The notes under the pieces: model-generated
Database searches by the model: none
What the model was told of the DNA's origin: nothing
The model's input: the letters and a program-made list of their open reading frames with translations, nothing else
Source: Leucogyrophana mollusca
Taxonomy: Eukaryota > Basidiomycota > Agaricomycetes > Boletales
Assembly: GCA_021014945.1 (NCBI GenBank)
Contig: MU266413.1
Span: 49,267 to 113,266, forward strand
Direction of reading: 5' to 3'
DNA: 64,000 nt
Part shown: positions 33,652-44,397 of the stretch, piece by piece
Layout of the letters: each line of letters begins with the position of its first letter
Position numbering within the stretch: the first letter of the stretch is position 1
Position numbers and translations under genes: made by a program

Positions 33652-36151
33652 TCATTCCGCCTCAGCATCATATTCTTCCTCGCTCCTTCTGTCCCAGTTC
33701 CCATTAACGCTTAACCACTCTTCCAACCGTCGTCCAAGCTCCCCGCCTCGACCGCCACATATGTCGCCCGTTGTATCGAGCATCTGCTCCTTCTCCCTCT
33801 CCTTCTTCAGAGGGATCCTTCCCGCTTGCTTCCGTCTCTTCAGGGAAGCGACGAGGATCACCCCATCCGCTGACTCGGAGCTGCTTTGTTCGCTCTCGGC
33901 GGCGGATTCGCAAACCGGCACGCTTGGCACTTCCGAGTCCTCGACTGTGGAGTCTGCATCCTTGAACCATTCATCTTCAGTCTCTTCGGGGCCGAGGATG
34001 CTGTCGACGAGGCCCTCTTCCCAACCATCCCATTCGACACATCTATGTGCCAGCCGTAGGCGAGCGCCGGCGGCCTCGTAATGGAGCCACTCCCTGGCTA
34101 CGGCAGCAATGTCGACATCCTTGCTGTTCTTTCCTGGCTGTAAGGAAGGGCAGAATGAACGAGGCTCGGCTAATTTGGCAACTACGTCGCGGAATATCCT
34201 GGCGGTGAAAGGGCTAGACTGTAGGAAGGCGGGTAAATGAGCACATGCCCATAGGGGTCGTGTAGTCGTCGATTCCCAATCGATCACACAAGTCTGGAAA
34301 GACACAGTTAAGATCGGTCAACTGTCGTTGTCACGAAACTTACTATTTTCGTATGGTCGTGCTCGTCGACGAAGATGTTCTCCAAGCTCAAATCATGGCA
34401 GTCCAGACCGAACTCTTCCACTCCGCCGTGGTCTGTGCTGGCACCCAGTCGGTCCATTACCCGCATCCATCGGCTCATCTCCCGCCGCACGCTCTCCTCT
34501 CGTTTCATAATGTGGGCAACCAGGAACGTGCTGCGCTGCATGCGGCGGTAGTCCCGGTACATCGCGTCACCAGGTCCCTCCCATTCTTCCTCGCTCTCTT
34601 GCGCATCCCATTCGTCGCTGTCGTCACTCATATCGTCGGGCAAGGCATTAAGGTGGTGGTGGCGTGATGCTCGGATTTCGTCAGGGTCAAGGTGGAGTCG
34701 ATGAGGCGCAGATTTGCCCTCGTTTTCGCGAATGGCTCCAGAGATTTCGCGCTCGACGCATGAAGCAAGGTATGAGCGCGTGGTGGTCCAGGGTCCACGA
34801 TTGATCTCCTTTGGGTGTGACAGGTCTCCTCTGTTCGAACCGAAGAATGGCCAAGAAACAATGGGACCAATATGGTATTCTGAAGGCGCTGTGGGGCGGG
34901 GTGGAGGTTTGGAGAGGGGTTTTGGTGTCGCAACAGTAGAGGGGCTCGTCATTGAGAACAAGGGAATGAAAGGAAATCCATTGAGAGACGAGTGCGTGGC
35001 AGTTGGGGTTGGAGCAGCAGATGATGCAACCGACTCTGCAGAACTTCCGAAATATAGTGATCCTAGATGTGTGAATCGCCGGGCAAATAGGGGAATTATT
35101 ATAGATGCTATGTTTCCAAATAGCGCCTTGATCTGATCATTCGGGAGGGAATGGTATACTCTTGAGAGTGGGATCCCAGATGCCTATTACGGAGATCACG
35201 TGGTTAATTGTAAAGTACGTGAATAACGGCAATAAATGGGGCACGTACCTTGGACATCAGGATATATTCGCCTCCCAAACGGTTGTAGGGATTGGCGTCG
35301 TAGTGATGCACAAATGGTACTGGTACAGACGTCTTCTCGCGTAGATATTGCAACGTTGCGACCTCAGATTCAGTCTTTAGGCGAGGCATGAAACGACGGG
35401 CGACCCGGGCGACGAGCTCGCGCGTGTCGGTGAGGGTAACGAGATAAGCCTGTATAACGTCAGCATCTCGAAAGGTGGAGTATCGCTTTTGATGGGCGGA
35501 CCTTGTGAAACGTTCCTGGAGTGGCATTCAGACATTGCTCGTGATTGATGGCAAAAGGGGACATTGTGCTTACCGGAACTGAGAAAAGTTATCCTTCCAA
35601 CTTCACAGTCCATTTTCTCCCTGACAACGTCTTTGAGTACCCTTCTGTCCACTTGAAATGGCTGAGCGCCATGCAGAGCCGCGTCTGCCTTAGCTTCACG
35701 CCTCCGGTCTTCATGTTCCACATCCCAGTCCCAAGTTACAGGGGCTTTAGCTGATTCTGAAGCCGCCGCTAATGGTATAGTCCCTGGTAGCAGAGGAAGA
35801 GCTTGGGCAGCGCCATCGACAAGACCAGCGCGGCCGTTGCGGTGCATGTTAATGTGACCGCTGTGCCCCAAACCCTCCGTGTTGGCTGCAAGCCTCTTTG
35901 AATGATTAGAATGAGTGGACGAAGAGGAAGAGCTAGGCTCAATGCTATCAGGAATTCCGCCCAAGGGTAGACTAAAATGAAGAAGGTATTGGTTAAGTCT
36001 CAAGGAGGAGTGGATAGGAATTGCGTGCCCATCAGCAAGCTACTTACATGGACCTGCTCGTAATCTCATCCGGCAATGATACGTATTTGACTTTGTTTGG
36101 TTTTCCTCCTTCTGGTCGTTGCTCCGTGATTTTGGGCACAGGGACGGGCAT
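33652..36151 (-). CDS. Aminoglycoside-phosphotransferase (APH)-family kinase-like protein
   Basis: Six minus-strand exons close to 732 aa: 36151..36048, 35971..35574, 35515..35502 (14 nt), 35449..35249, 35183..34344 and 34293..33652. The N-lobe includes VGRITFLSS-GTFHK-AYLVTLTD (nucleotide-loop-like), VARRFMPRLKTESEV and SVPVPFVHHYD, then GGEYILMSKASGIPLSRVYH. The C-lobe has the catalytic DCHDLSLENIFV and the metal-binding VIDWESTTTRPLW. Between these lobes lie about 190 residues including a Pro-rich segment and an Asp/Glu/Ser-rich stretch. The C-terminus has an acidic Ser-rich and a Lys/Arg-rich part. Fungal APH-like proteins are mostly of unknown substrate and are not resistance enzymes as such. 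An intact gene is likely. Confidence 0.87.
35502..35515 (-). other. 14-nt microexon
   Basis: The exon gaacgtttcacaag encodes the link G-T-F-H-K between exons 2 and 4 of the APH-family gene. It is bounded by CTCCAG and GTCCGC. It is needed to keep frame and to place GTFHK directly before AYLVTL. Confidence 0.75.
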
Positions 36152-37093
36152 ATTGGGCAAGCTCTAACGTTGAAACGTTGAGGTGGAGAACAACCCAAAG
36201 AGCGTGAGGTCTTTAAGTATCTATCGCTACAGCCGCAGCTGGTTTTTATACATGGCCAAGAACTATGCCCAGCAGTCAAAAGTCCACCTTGGCGCCGCAT
36301 GTCATGCCTCGTCCAAGATTGACGTTAATTCTGGCTTCGCGAATATATATATAATCTCGATTGCGTCGCAAGGTTCCTTATCTTGAGTTTTGACCCCAAG
36401 CGCCAACGGGGAGTTGGTGTTGACCATCCTGTGTTGTGGGAACAAAATGCCTGGGGAAGGAAATCGTGGTCACAATGTAGGGATGCATCTCGCCGTCAAG
36501 ACGCTGTCGACGAGTTTCTTGCAGAGTTGCAAGGAAGCGCAGCAGGCCACAGCTGTACTAAACGGCCGGAAGCTGAGGAAAGGCTGTTCGCTTAGGTTGA
36601 TCAAACTGGGGCATCAGGGAAGCTAGTACTTATGCAGCACAGAGTCTCTCTGGGCAGCGGCGGGGAGAACGGGTTACCAAGCTCCCCGATGGCAAATTGA
36701 CGAGGGCTTGTCTATCTTGGTGAAAGCGGATCGCGTGTTAAAACCTGTGAGATAAAAATGGCCCCTCCAATCTCACGACCTGTCCGCCGGCGACAAGCTC
36801 TAAAGACTAAAGGAGGGTGTTTAGCCAGCAATAGAACGAGAGAATAGGCGGCAATAAAGGGGGTTATGCACGCTTGGTGTCCCATCATGGGTCGTCTTTC
36901 GCGTCCATGAGATAAAGATAAACAAAGGCTCTCACCGGAGACAGCGTGGTGGCACATCATCCATCGTATTCGTCCCAATAAGATAGCAATACACAAGGTC
37001 AAAAATAGCTGGTGATACAACATGAAGAATTAGAAGGTGTCGTCCTACACGAACAAAACAACAGCCGCTCTGAGCACCAATCCCAACCTGAGA
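36152..37093. other. Intergenic
   Basis: Contains an ATATATATATA run near 36342. Frames are short and featureless. It is the promoter region of the APH-family gene and the 3' region of the F-box gene. Confidence 0.5.
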
Positions 37094-39201
37094 TCAGGGA
37101 GACCTCACATACGGTGATGGTTCCATACAGACAACATTATCAACCCTCTTTCTTAGCCAGTCAATCACATCCTGTCCTAGGGATGTGCAATCATTCAGCT
37201 CCAGGTGTCGCAGTTTTACCGGCGCTACGCCGTTCGCCATCGCTGGGCTGCCTGTATCAGGGTTTCGCGCTTCGACCAACTGAACGAGCCTTGACACTCC
37301 ATCGCTATGTGGATGGCAGTTTTTCATCGACACAGAAGTAAGGTTTGGACAGGCCCAGTGAGTCTGGTCCTCGTCTGGAGGGCCCAGCGCCGAAAGGAAT
37401 GGCTCCAGTGGTGTCCCTCCAACGCAGATAGACTGCAGGTGATTTAGTTCCGTCAAGAACCCCCAGGAGATGACGACGCCTCCTGGGCCGTAGTATAATG
37501 ATGAATTCGACGTGGTGCCGTAGGACATAGAGAGCTGACTAATTGGCGGATTGTTGGAGCGCTGAAGGAGATTGGTGATGGTGTCTTCAATCGGATCGCG
37601 GAATTCAACGTCCAGGTTGAGGACATCAAGCGCGGGGAGCACCAAAGAATCCACGAGTAGGGACATGTGATAGTGTCCACCAAAGGTGAGCTCACGAAGG
37701 CGAGGGAGGGACGTCGGAAGTAGGGGAAGGATGGCGGGAAGTACAACAGCGAAATGCAGCGTCAATGTCTCGAGCCCTGGGTTGCTGGCAATAATATGCA
37801 AGATGCGATCCAATGGAAGATGGTTCGAGGGGAGCGCGCGGAGATTGAGAGACCGTAGATTGGTTTTAAATATGGGAGAAGACCACTTGAATGGAACGTG
37901 GTGAAGCATCAACGACTCCAGTTTTGACAAAGCGATTGTCGATGATGGGCTGGCGCTAGGAAGCCAGGGCCACTCGTTCAAGTAGACTGGCTCTGCACAA
38001 GAGATTTCGAATTCGCTCAAGATGGGAGCGTCCCCTATTCACGGCGCACCATGAGGACGGACACAAGGGTAGAAATATCGTCATATGACTCACCTGATAT
38101 CGATTTTAAGGCAGATATCGACGAGAACTGTTTGTCAAACCTGAAAACAAAGCGTTGCCACCGGTGCATCTGTTCAATGAGGTAGAATATCGCGATGTGG
38201 CCCCAGTGTATACTTCTCTGCGCTTGCGGAGTGCGAGAAGAGGGGGAAGCTGAGCCCCATGTATCATGGTGGGGAGGCGAATGGGGAACGATGATGGGAG
38301 TGTGGGCGGGGGGTAGCATAATAGGAGCGCCGCCAGGAGGATGTGCGATGACATAGTGGGGTGGGGGACTTGGCGGATGGTGTGACCAAGGCATAGGTGA
38401 AACAGGGCGAGTGCGAGAAGGCCCTTCGGATGAAGTACCACTAACGCGGAGAAAAATTTCGATATCGAGAGGCACTTTATCCCCCGCGCGCTCAAGCCAT
38501 AATCGTATCGTATCGGCTGATGCGCTCTGTGTGGTGTTGAGACGAATCTATACCGAGAATGTCAGTCCCATGAAGTCCATCCGCTTTCTATCAGTGAACA
38601 GTAGAACAAAGAAACAAAGCGAAACATAACGACAAGAAGTATTTGAATTTGCAGTTGGAATACTCAGCAACATGTGTAACCCAATAAACCACGGAACAAG
38701 CGCAATTGCAACGAGGAAAATCCTCGCTCCATACATCGACATGTACATATCGGCACTCGGCAAAAATCCCGACCCGATATTACCACGAAAGACGGCAAGA
38801 TAAACGATGAATCGCACCTTTGACCACAGTTTAGGCACAGAGAGTGCGAGGCGCCGCCATAACGAACAAACAGCGGCTAGTATCCACGCACAGCAAGCAT
38901 GTTCTTCGAAATTAAACATGAAGATATGGCGCAGGAGCTCGTTTGGAAGGCGGCGTATGGGGGAGATATAAGCCTTGGTGTGCAAGATCTTTTCCTGTAG
39001 CTGGTGATGCTCCCGCTGAAGTTCGTGGATTGCGCGCTTGGAGTCTGCGACGATCTTAGCGAGGGCGTCTTCAGCTGCGGCGATCTTGGCGGTGAGCTCG
39101 GTGAGGTGGTCTTCATGGTTATGGAGCTGCCGCCGTGCCTCCGCGACGGTGGATTCCGTGGGTGGTTCCGGGTAGCGGATGAGGTTCATAGTGGAGGGCA
39201 T
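37094..39201 (-). CDS. F-box/LRR protein with N-terminal coiled coil
   Basis: Three minus-strand exons, 39201..38818, 38547..38094 and 38034..37094, sum to 593 codons (592 aa). An N-terminal coiled coil (EARRQLHNHEDHLTELTAKI, then HELQREHHQLQEKI) precedes the F-box (ISPIRRLPNELLRHIFMF...AVCSLWRRLALSVPKLWSK). This is the arrangement common in mushroom F-box proteins. After IRLNTTQSASADTIRLWLER there is a Pro/His-rich insertion (about residues 165-225), then leucine-rich repeats (LSKLESLMLHHVPFKW, LRSLNLRALPS, GLETLTLHFAVVLPAIL, LRHLELNDCTSLG). It is a presumed SCF substrate receptor with unknown target. Confidence 0.85.
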
Positions 39202-39577
39202 GGCGGTCGCTCTGAGAAACAACAGAAACAGGAACTTGGGTCTTGAAACTGATGAATCCCATTTATTCCCACGTGGCATGGCTTCTTCCGTAAAGACCCC
39301 CTGGCGGGTGGCTGAAATAATGCCTTGCCCTGTGCCTTGTGCCACACGATGCTCGGTAACTTCGAAGCAACTGACTTTACTTACAGTCGAACGTTCCACG
39401 CAAATGTCTCTCAAGAAACATAGCAACAGAGTTGAAAACTATCAGTATATCTATACATAAGTCTATCATAACAGCTGGACGCAGTGATGCTCGAGGCGAA
39501 AAAACAGGGCCCGAGTTAAGTATGATACAGCGCAAGTCCTGGTGGAAATCGTCACAAAGAAATCTGGTTGAGGATCA
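39202..39577. other. Intergenic
   Basis: Separates the F-box gene promoter from the 3' end of the TFIIA subunit gene. No gene seen. Confidence 0.5.
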
Positions 39578-40079
39578 TCACTTCTTCCCAGCTTCGATGG
39601 CGTCTCCGTTTTTGCAAGCGATAATCTTGATTCTAGACGCTGCCACCATTTCATTTGACTCCATTTTAAAGGACGGATTTTTGACAATGAACGTCCAGAC
39701 GTCATCACACAAGCGGTAAGTATGTAGGTGACCCTGTATGGAGCATTTAGCTGGCAAATCTTATCAGAAGAAAGTGGGTAGACAGGCCTTTAAAGTTGTC
39801 TTGGTCTTGACCTGCTTGACCATCGTGTCCGCAAGGGACTTGTCGAACTAGCGCCACGACAGCGTCAGCACTTTACCGAGCTGGAAGACGTATCACACCC
39901 CTAACCTGCTGGAGTACTTTCATAGCCAATTGTGGGGTGATTGCACCACTGGTAATGAGCTCGTCGAGCGAATCTGTAAGGGCCATGCCAATACTGGGCT
40001 ACTCTTGGTATCACTGCGGTAAGGCAAGTAATACAACATACGAAGATCCTCGGTAGAACTCGTAGTACGCCGTGGCCAT
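39578..40079 (-). CDS. TOA2: Transcription initiation factor IIA small (gamma) subunit
   Basis: Four minus-strand exons, 40079..40042, 39993..39906, 39847..39788 and 39733..39578, give 113 aa, the family's normal size. The protein reads [40 protein letters not shown], then [20 protein letters not shown] joined to [19 protein letters not shown] and a C-terminal [16 protein letters not shown]. All parts of the TFIIA-gamma helical bundle and beta-barrel are present. With the large subunit it stabilises TBP on TATA promoters in the nucleus. The last intron uses a GC donor. It lies head to head with the cyclophilin gene. Confidence 0.95.
39734..39787 (-). other. GC-AG intron in TOA2
   Basis: A 54-bp intron between TTLK and GHLHTYR. 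The donor reads AAG|GCCTGT and the acceptor CATACAG. The highly conserved protein sequence on both sides forces this join. The nearby GT (GTCTAC, 4 nt downstream) would shift frame. Confidence 0.8.
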
Positions 40080-40307
40080 GATGGAGCGATCTTATCCCCC
40101 AGGGTTGGGTGAACAGAAGACAGAGCCTTGAAGCCGTAGAAAGGAAGCTGCTCGGGGCTCCTCGACGGGGGTGGACAAGAAGGTACGTGACGCGTGACGT
40201 CACGTAGCCATGAAACGGCGAGTCGCGTCGGTAATTACCACAGCTCACAAACCACAGCTCACAAACCACAGCTCACAAACCACAGCTCACAAACCACGGC
40301 CATCATT
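40080..40307. promoter_or_regulatory. Divergent promoter TOA2 / cyclophilin
   Basis: 228 bp between the two start codons. It contains CGTGACGCGTGACGTCACG-like palindromic sequence near 40186-40204 (TGACGTCA is a CRE/ATF-type core) and a four-copy 14-bp tandem repeat next to the cyclophilin start. No TATA box is clear. Confidence 0.55.
40239..40294 (+). repeat. Minisatellite, 14 bp x 4
   Basis: Four perfect, head-to-tail copies of cacagctcacaaac, ending 13 bp before the cyclophilin ATG at 40308. They probably lie in its 5' untranslated region. Copy identity is 100% by eye, so the array is young or kept homogeneous. Confidence 0.93.
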
Positions 40308-41145
40308 ATGGCAAGCACCGTCTATCTGGACGTCTTCATGGGAGATGCGGAAGCGCATGCATCTCTTGATGCCTCCTACAAGCATAGTTGTGATTTACTC
40401 TCCAAGAATGCTGCTATTTACGGGCTGCCCTCTACGCCAGAGGAACTATCGGAAGAGCAACAGGAATTGCTCAAAGAAGTCGATGTACATATCAATCTTC
40501 CCTTCTCGTCGCTCTTCGGTATATAACCCAGAAAGCTTATCTTTGCCATATCCAGAAGTTACACGAGCTACGGTTCACGCCGCCCCCACCTCTTTGCGTG
40601 GGACGACTGGTATTTAATCTGAGCTCTTCTCCAGGGCTGTCAAAGACCACGGCAAACTTTGCCGCGTTGTGTACCGGGGATCGTGGTCCCTGCAAGAATG
40701 CGCCTTCTAAGAAGCTGCACTACTTGGGTTGTAGCATGCATCGAATCGTCAAGGACTTTATTGCTCAAGGTGGTGATGTCACTCGTGGGGACGGAAGCGG
40801 AGGAGAGGTACGTTCATTCGGGCGTTCTTGTTAATACCCTCAGCGGCACTATCGTTATCGCAGTCCATCTACGGAGGAAAATTTAATGACGAGAAGGATG
40901 GTCTCAAAATCAAGCCCCGTCAAGGATCTTTGGCCATGGCCAACTCGGGCAAAAACAGCAACACTTCCCAGTTCTTCGTGGTGCTCACAAAAGAAGAGAA
41001 GAAGCTTGAAAAACTGACTGGAAAGTACGTTGTCTTTGGTGAGCTAAAGGAAGGCTGGGATGTCTTGTCTCGCCTTGATATGGCAGGAGAGGCTAATGGC
41101 AGGCCCAACACGCCTGTGTGGGTAGGCGGGTGCGGCAGGTGCTGA
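40308..41145 (+). CDS. Cyclophilin-type peptidyl-prolyl isomerase with a large internal insert
   Basis: Exons 40308..40478, 40532..40807 and 40864..41145 sum to 243 codons (242 aa). The fold starts with TVYLDVFMGD (strand 1), but strand 2 (PLCVGRLVFNLSSSPG) comes about 75 residues later. The insert is helical (LDASYKHSCDLLSKNAAIYG, PEELSEEQQELLKE, AYLCHIQKLHEL). Then TTANFAALCTGDRG, MHRIVKDFIAQGGD, RGDGSGGESIYGGKFNDE and LAMANSGKNSNTSQFFVVL are canonical. The catalytic Arg (HRI), Phe and Gln of FIAQGGD are kept. Relative to cyclophilin A the cyclosporin-binding Trp is a Lys, and the following His is a Tyr, in EKLTGKYVVFGEL. Activity may be altered and cyclosporin binding weak (inference). Confidence 0.9.
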
Positions 41146-41411
41146 TTACGACGTACCGATGCGCTACATAAATTTTACGGCACAATTCCCATCGCCCCCA
41201 CTTTCGATTCACGCGCAAAGGCGCCTCGCTGTGTGGACTCCATTAACCTCCCTGAATGACATCTGAACGGTCTCCGCATTGGCTTCAATCTTCGATTGTC
41301 TCCTCGCTTACACAGTGCGGACTACGTGTCACCGTCATGACTTCATGCACCCTGACAGATCGATTTGTTTTGAGTGCTACTATTGTGAGGAACCGCGTTT
41401 TTTTCCATCTC
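41146..41411. other. Intergenic
   Basis: 3' flank of the cyclophilin gene. Nothing recognised. Confidence 0.4.
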
Positions 41412-41941
41412 CATCTGGTGGCCGCTCATGAACCGTGCTTTCAACTACAGACAGCGCAATTGGACATAACGACCTGGGGACAGATAGTGGCGCCACCTTG
41501 GGGTCTGTATCGGGCTCCCCCACAGGAGACCCTGAAATGTCTACTCCCAGAACTGTGGTTTCCTATGCGTGGTACATGTTCGGACCCGATGCCCCGTAAG
41601 TTGAGATAACCACTAAACTCATTGAAAGTGGACTTCCTATTCAATAAAGAAGGTGAGTATTTCGCATGCGTGCCCTGTGCATTTCAAGCTGGGCTCTAAC
41701 ACACCTCCGGACTTTAATGCCCACAGACGCCACAGACATATTGGCAACATTGACGCCAGTTGCCAGGAAATTTGAAGGGCCCTTGCATCTTCGGGGATCT
41801 ATACAAACTACGACGATACGAGTCAATGTCCGCAACGGGCCTGCAGGGTGAGCCACCTAGATATCGAACGTCAGATTGATCAGCCCAATTTGAACGACCG
41901 TACATAAAACCCTCAGCTGCAGTGGCGCGAGCAGAATCTAA
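41412..41941 (+). other. Possible small multi-exon gene, unassigned
   Basis: Candidate exons: up to 41595 (reading GDPEMSTPRTVVSYAWYMFG, then GTAAGT), a short exon ending at 41652 (VDFLFNKE, then GTGAGT), 41727..41847 (DATDILATLTPVARKFEG, then QTTTIRVNVRNGP) and 41917..41941 ending GASRI-stop. Good splice sites flank several pieces and the amino-acid text looks protein-like. The start is not found, one intron would be only about 33 bp, and no domain is recognised. It could be a small gene or a remnant. Confidence 0.35.
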
Positions 41942-42378
41942 CCAAAAGGACGTTGGTTGCTCCTTGGTGATCATGTCTTCATCCTTGAGCCCGAGGAGGC
42001 TCGGATAAAACCCCTACTCGTACAGGTCTTCTTCAGACGCCACCAGATCCTCCTGGTTCCGCCGCTCTCAAGCCCATTTGCTATCTCAGATGAGGCCCCC
42101 GCACCCTGTTCCAAAAAGACTCCCTCCTTCATCCCCGTAGGACAGCATGCTCCGCAAGAGTCGGACGAAATTTCAAACGTGGCAGCGGACGCCCGTGGGA
42201 TCTAGGCTACCACCCCTTGGTTCAAGTTGCAGACTGCAGTCGCAACCGACGATTGTCAAGCTTCAAGAGGTAACATATTACAATAAGACAGTAGGTACAG
42301 ATACATGAGTGATACACATTATCGATAACTATCAAGGGTATTAGGACATAATGCATACGATAGAAGTCCGCCTTCGGA

Positions 42379-44397
42379 TCAAAACTCTCTTGGGGTAAAC
42401 TTCCTTCCACACTCCTCAAGCGCCTCTTCGACAACCTTCATCCCCTGCAAAACTTTCTCTTCTTCAAACCTTCGCCCGACAACCTGAACACCGACAGGCA
42501 ATCCATGCATGTCATCAGCGTCATAGACAGAATATGCGCCTTTTCCGATGGCTCCCATGCGCTTGTATTCTGTGCTGTTCTTGAAATCTTTGGGAAGCGC
42601 ATCCGAATCTCGGTTGACAAACGATACTGGAAGGACACCCGCGGCATAGTCCAACTAGAAATGCGGATTTTCGAGTCTGTTAGAAGCGAAGCATCAAAGG
42701 AACGAGAGCAGCTTACGATATTGAAGATCATCATGTACCCAGCTGAAACGAGAGTGACCTTCTCCGCCGACCCGCTTGGGATAGCGGGCAATGCATGAGG
42801 CACAGTCAACACGAAATCAAGCCCCTCTGCATCCCAAGTGTCATGCCACTTCGCCTTGTACTGTTCGCGTGCGACAACGAGAGCGCGCTCCTCGGAGGGA
42901 GATTTAGGATGCAGCTTTTCAAGCATTGACGCCCAAACCTCATCGCCGTTCAAGCGACGCGTTACCTGGGCTAGTAATTTCTTTACGAAAAGTGGCATCC
43001 CAAGGAGGGACTTTACGCCAAGCATCACAGGGTCGAGTTTTTCATCGCGCCGAACGGGGCCAAAGACTCCGGAGCCTGAGCGGCGGCGTTAGAATGAAAT
43101 GGCCTGAAGAGCGGCCTAGTCCTCACCTCCATCAGAGAAACAAAGCTGAAAGCCAATGTTGAGACCGTCTGTGATACTGGGTGGAGTGCTGCACGCAACG
43201 AACACACAAAAAATCAGTTCTTGCAAAAATCGCCCGTCAAGACCACTCACAAGTTGACAACTTCGTGTCCTTGTTTCAGGAGGGCATCAGAGACCCATTC
43301 TAGAGCCCGACGACAGGCCGGAGATGGAGGTATGATGCCTGAGAGAAGATGTTATCCCGAGGGCCTAATCGCCAGCGCTGTCAACTCACCGTCCTCCCAG
43401 ATAATGCCCCATCGCAGCTTCTTCGCGTGAAGATCAATAGTTCTCCAGGGCAGAGGGACACACTGACCATTTGGGATTCAAATCTAGCAAAAAGCAGGAA
43501 CAAGATAAAATTACTCTTACCGAATGATCGTAGTCCCAGGGGTGCATCTGCATCACTCTCTTCCAGAATTCTTCTAGATCGTCGAGCCGCCTGGACATGG
43601 GCGAGCAAGATACCTCCACGGCCTCCAGACCAGGCATCGGTGGGACCGTACCCCAGCCGGGAAACCGCCCAACTGACGCTTTCATGCCGTATACGCCACA
43701 AAAATGAGCAGGCATCCGGACGCTACCACCGATATCTGTACCAATCTCGATAATACTGCCTCTGCTTGCTAGAAGGGCTCCACCGCCACCAGTCGAAGCG
43801 CCACTAACGTACTTGTCATTATACGGATTCGTCGTCCGCCCGAAAAGGTCAGAAGAGGTCTCAATTCCGAGTATGCCGGTTGGAGTAGTAGTCTTGACAT
43901 GCATGATTGCACCGGCATCACGAAGGAGTCGGACTATAGAGGCAGAAGTGGCGAGAGGATGATTGACCTTGGATGAGTACCCTACCGTCGTGTCGTAGCC
44001 TTCAATATCGACACAGTCTTTAAGACTGACGGGAACGCCTGCAAGAACAGGCTGTCGATGAGGGGTAAGCGTCGTGTGCCCAGAGCTAGTGGGCGAGCTT
44101 GGCGCTTTGGGTGAGAGAGCTTCCTGGATCATCACGGTGGTGAGGCAATTTGTTGTCTTCTGGGCAACGACTGCTTTCTTGCCATAGGCTTGCAAAATGG
44201 TGGAAGTGGAGAGGGAGCCCGTGTGATGTTGCGATACGAGCTCAGACAAGGACAGGTCAAGCACCTTCTTATCGTCTTCAGTGGACTTCTCATGATATGA
44301 GGGTGGAAGAGAGTCAATCTGACTCTGGCGCTCTTGCTGCTTTGCCGCACTATTAGAGGGATGTGAGAGGGCACGACTGGCAGGAGTGGTTAGCGCT
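42379..44397 (-). CDS. Amidase-signature family hydrolase
   Basis: Minus-strand exons: about 44397..43521, 43462..43390, 43339..43251, 43188..43127, 43075..42717 and 42654..42379. The amidase core has VSLKDCVDIEGYDTTVGYSS (catalytic Lys), STGGGGALLASRGSIIEIGT (the Ser/Gly-rich strand holding the cis-Ser) and DIGGSVRMPAHFCGVYGMK (nucleophilic Ser region). Downstream conserved text includes FVLTVPHALPAIP, LDYAAGVLPVSFVNR and DDMHGLPVGVQVVGRRFEEE. It hydrolyses amides (acetamidase or fatty-acid-amide-hydrolase-like in fungi); the substrate is unknown. The start is uncertain: RALSHPSNSAAKQQERQ begins the clear homology after an acceptor-like CCAG, and an earlier exon with an ATG (44589 or 44510) is needed. 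No break in the catalytic part. Confidence 0.85.
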
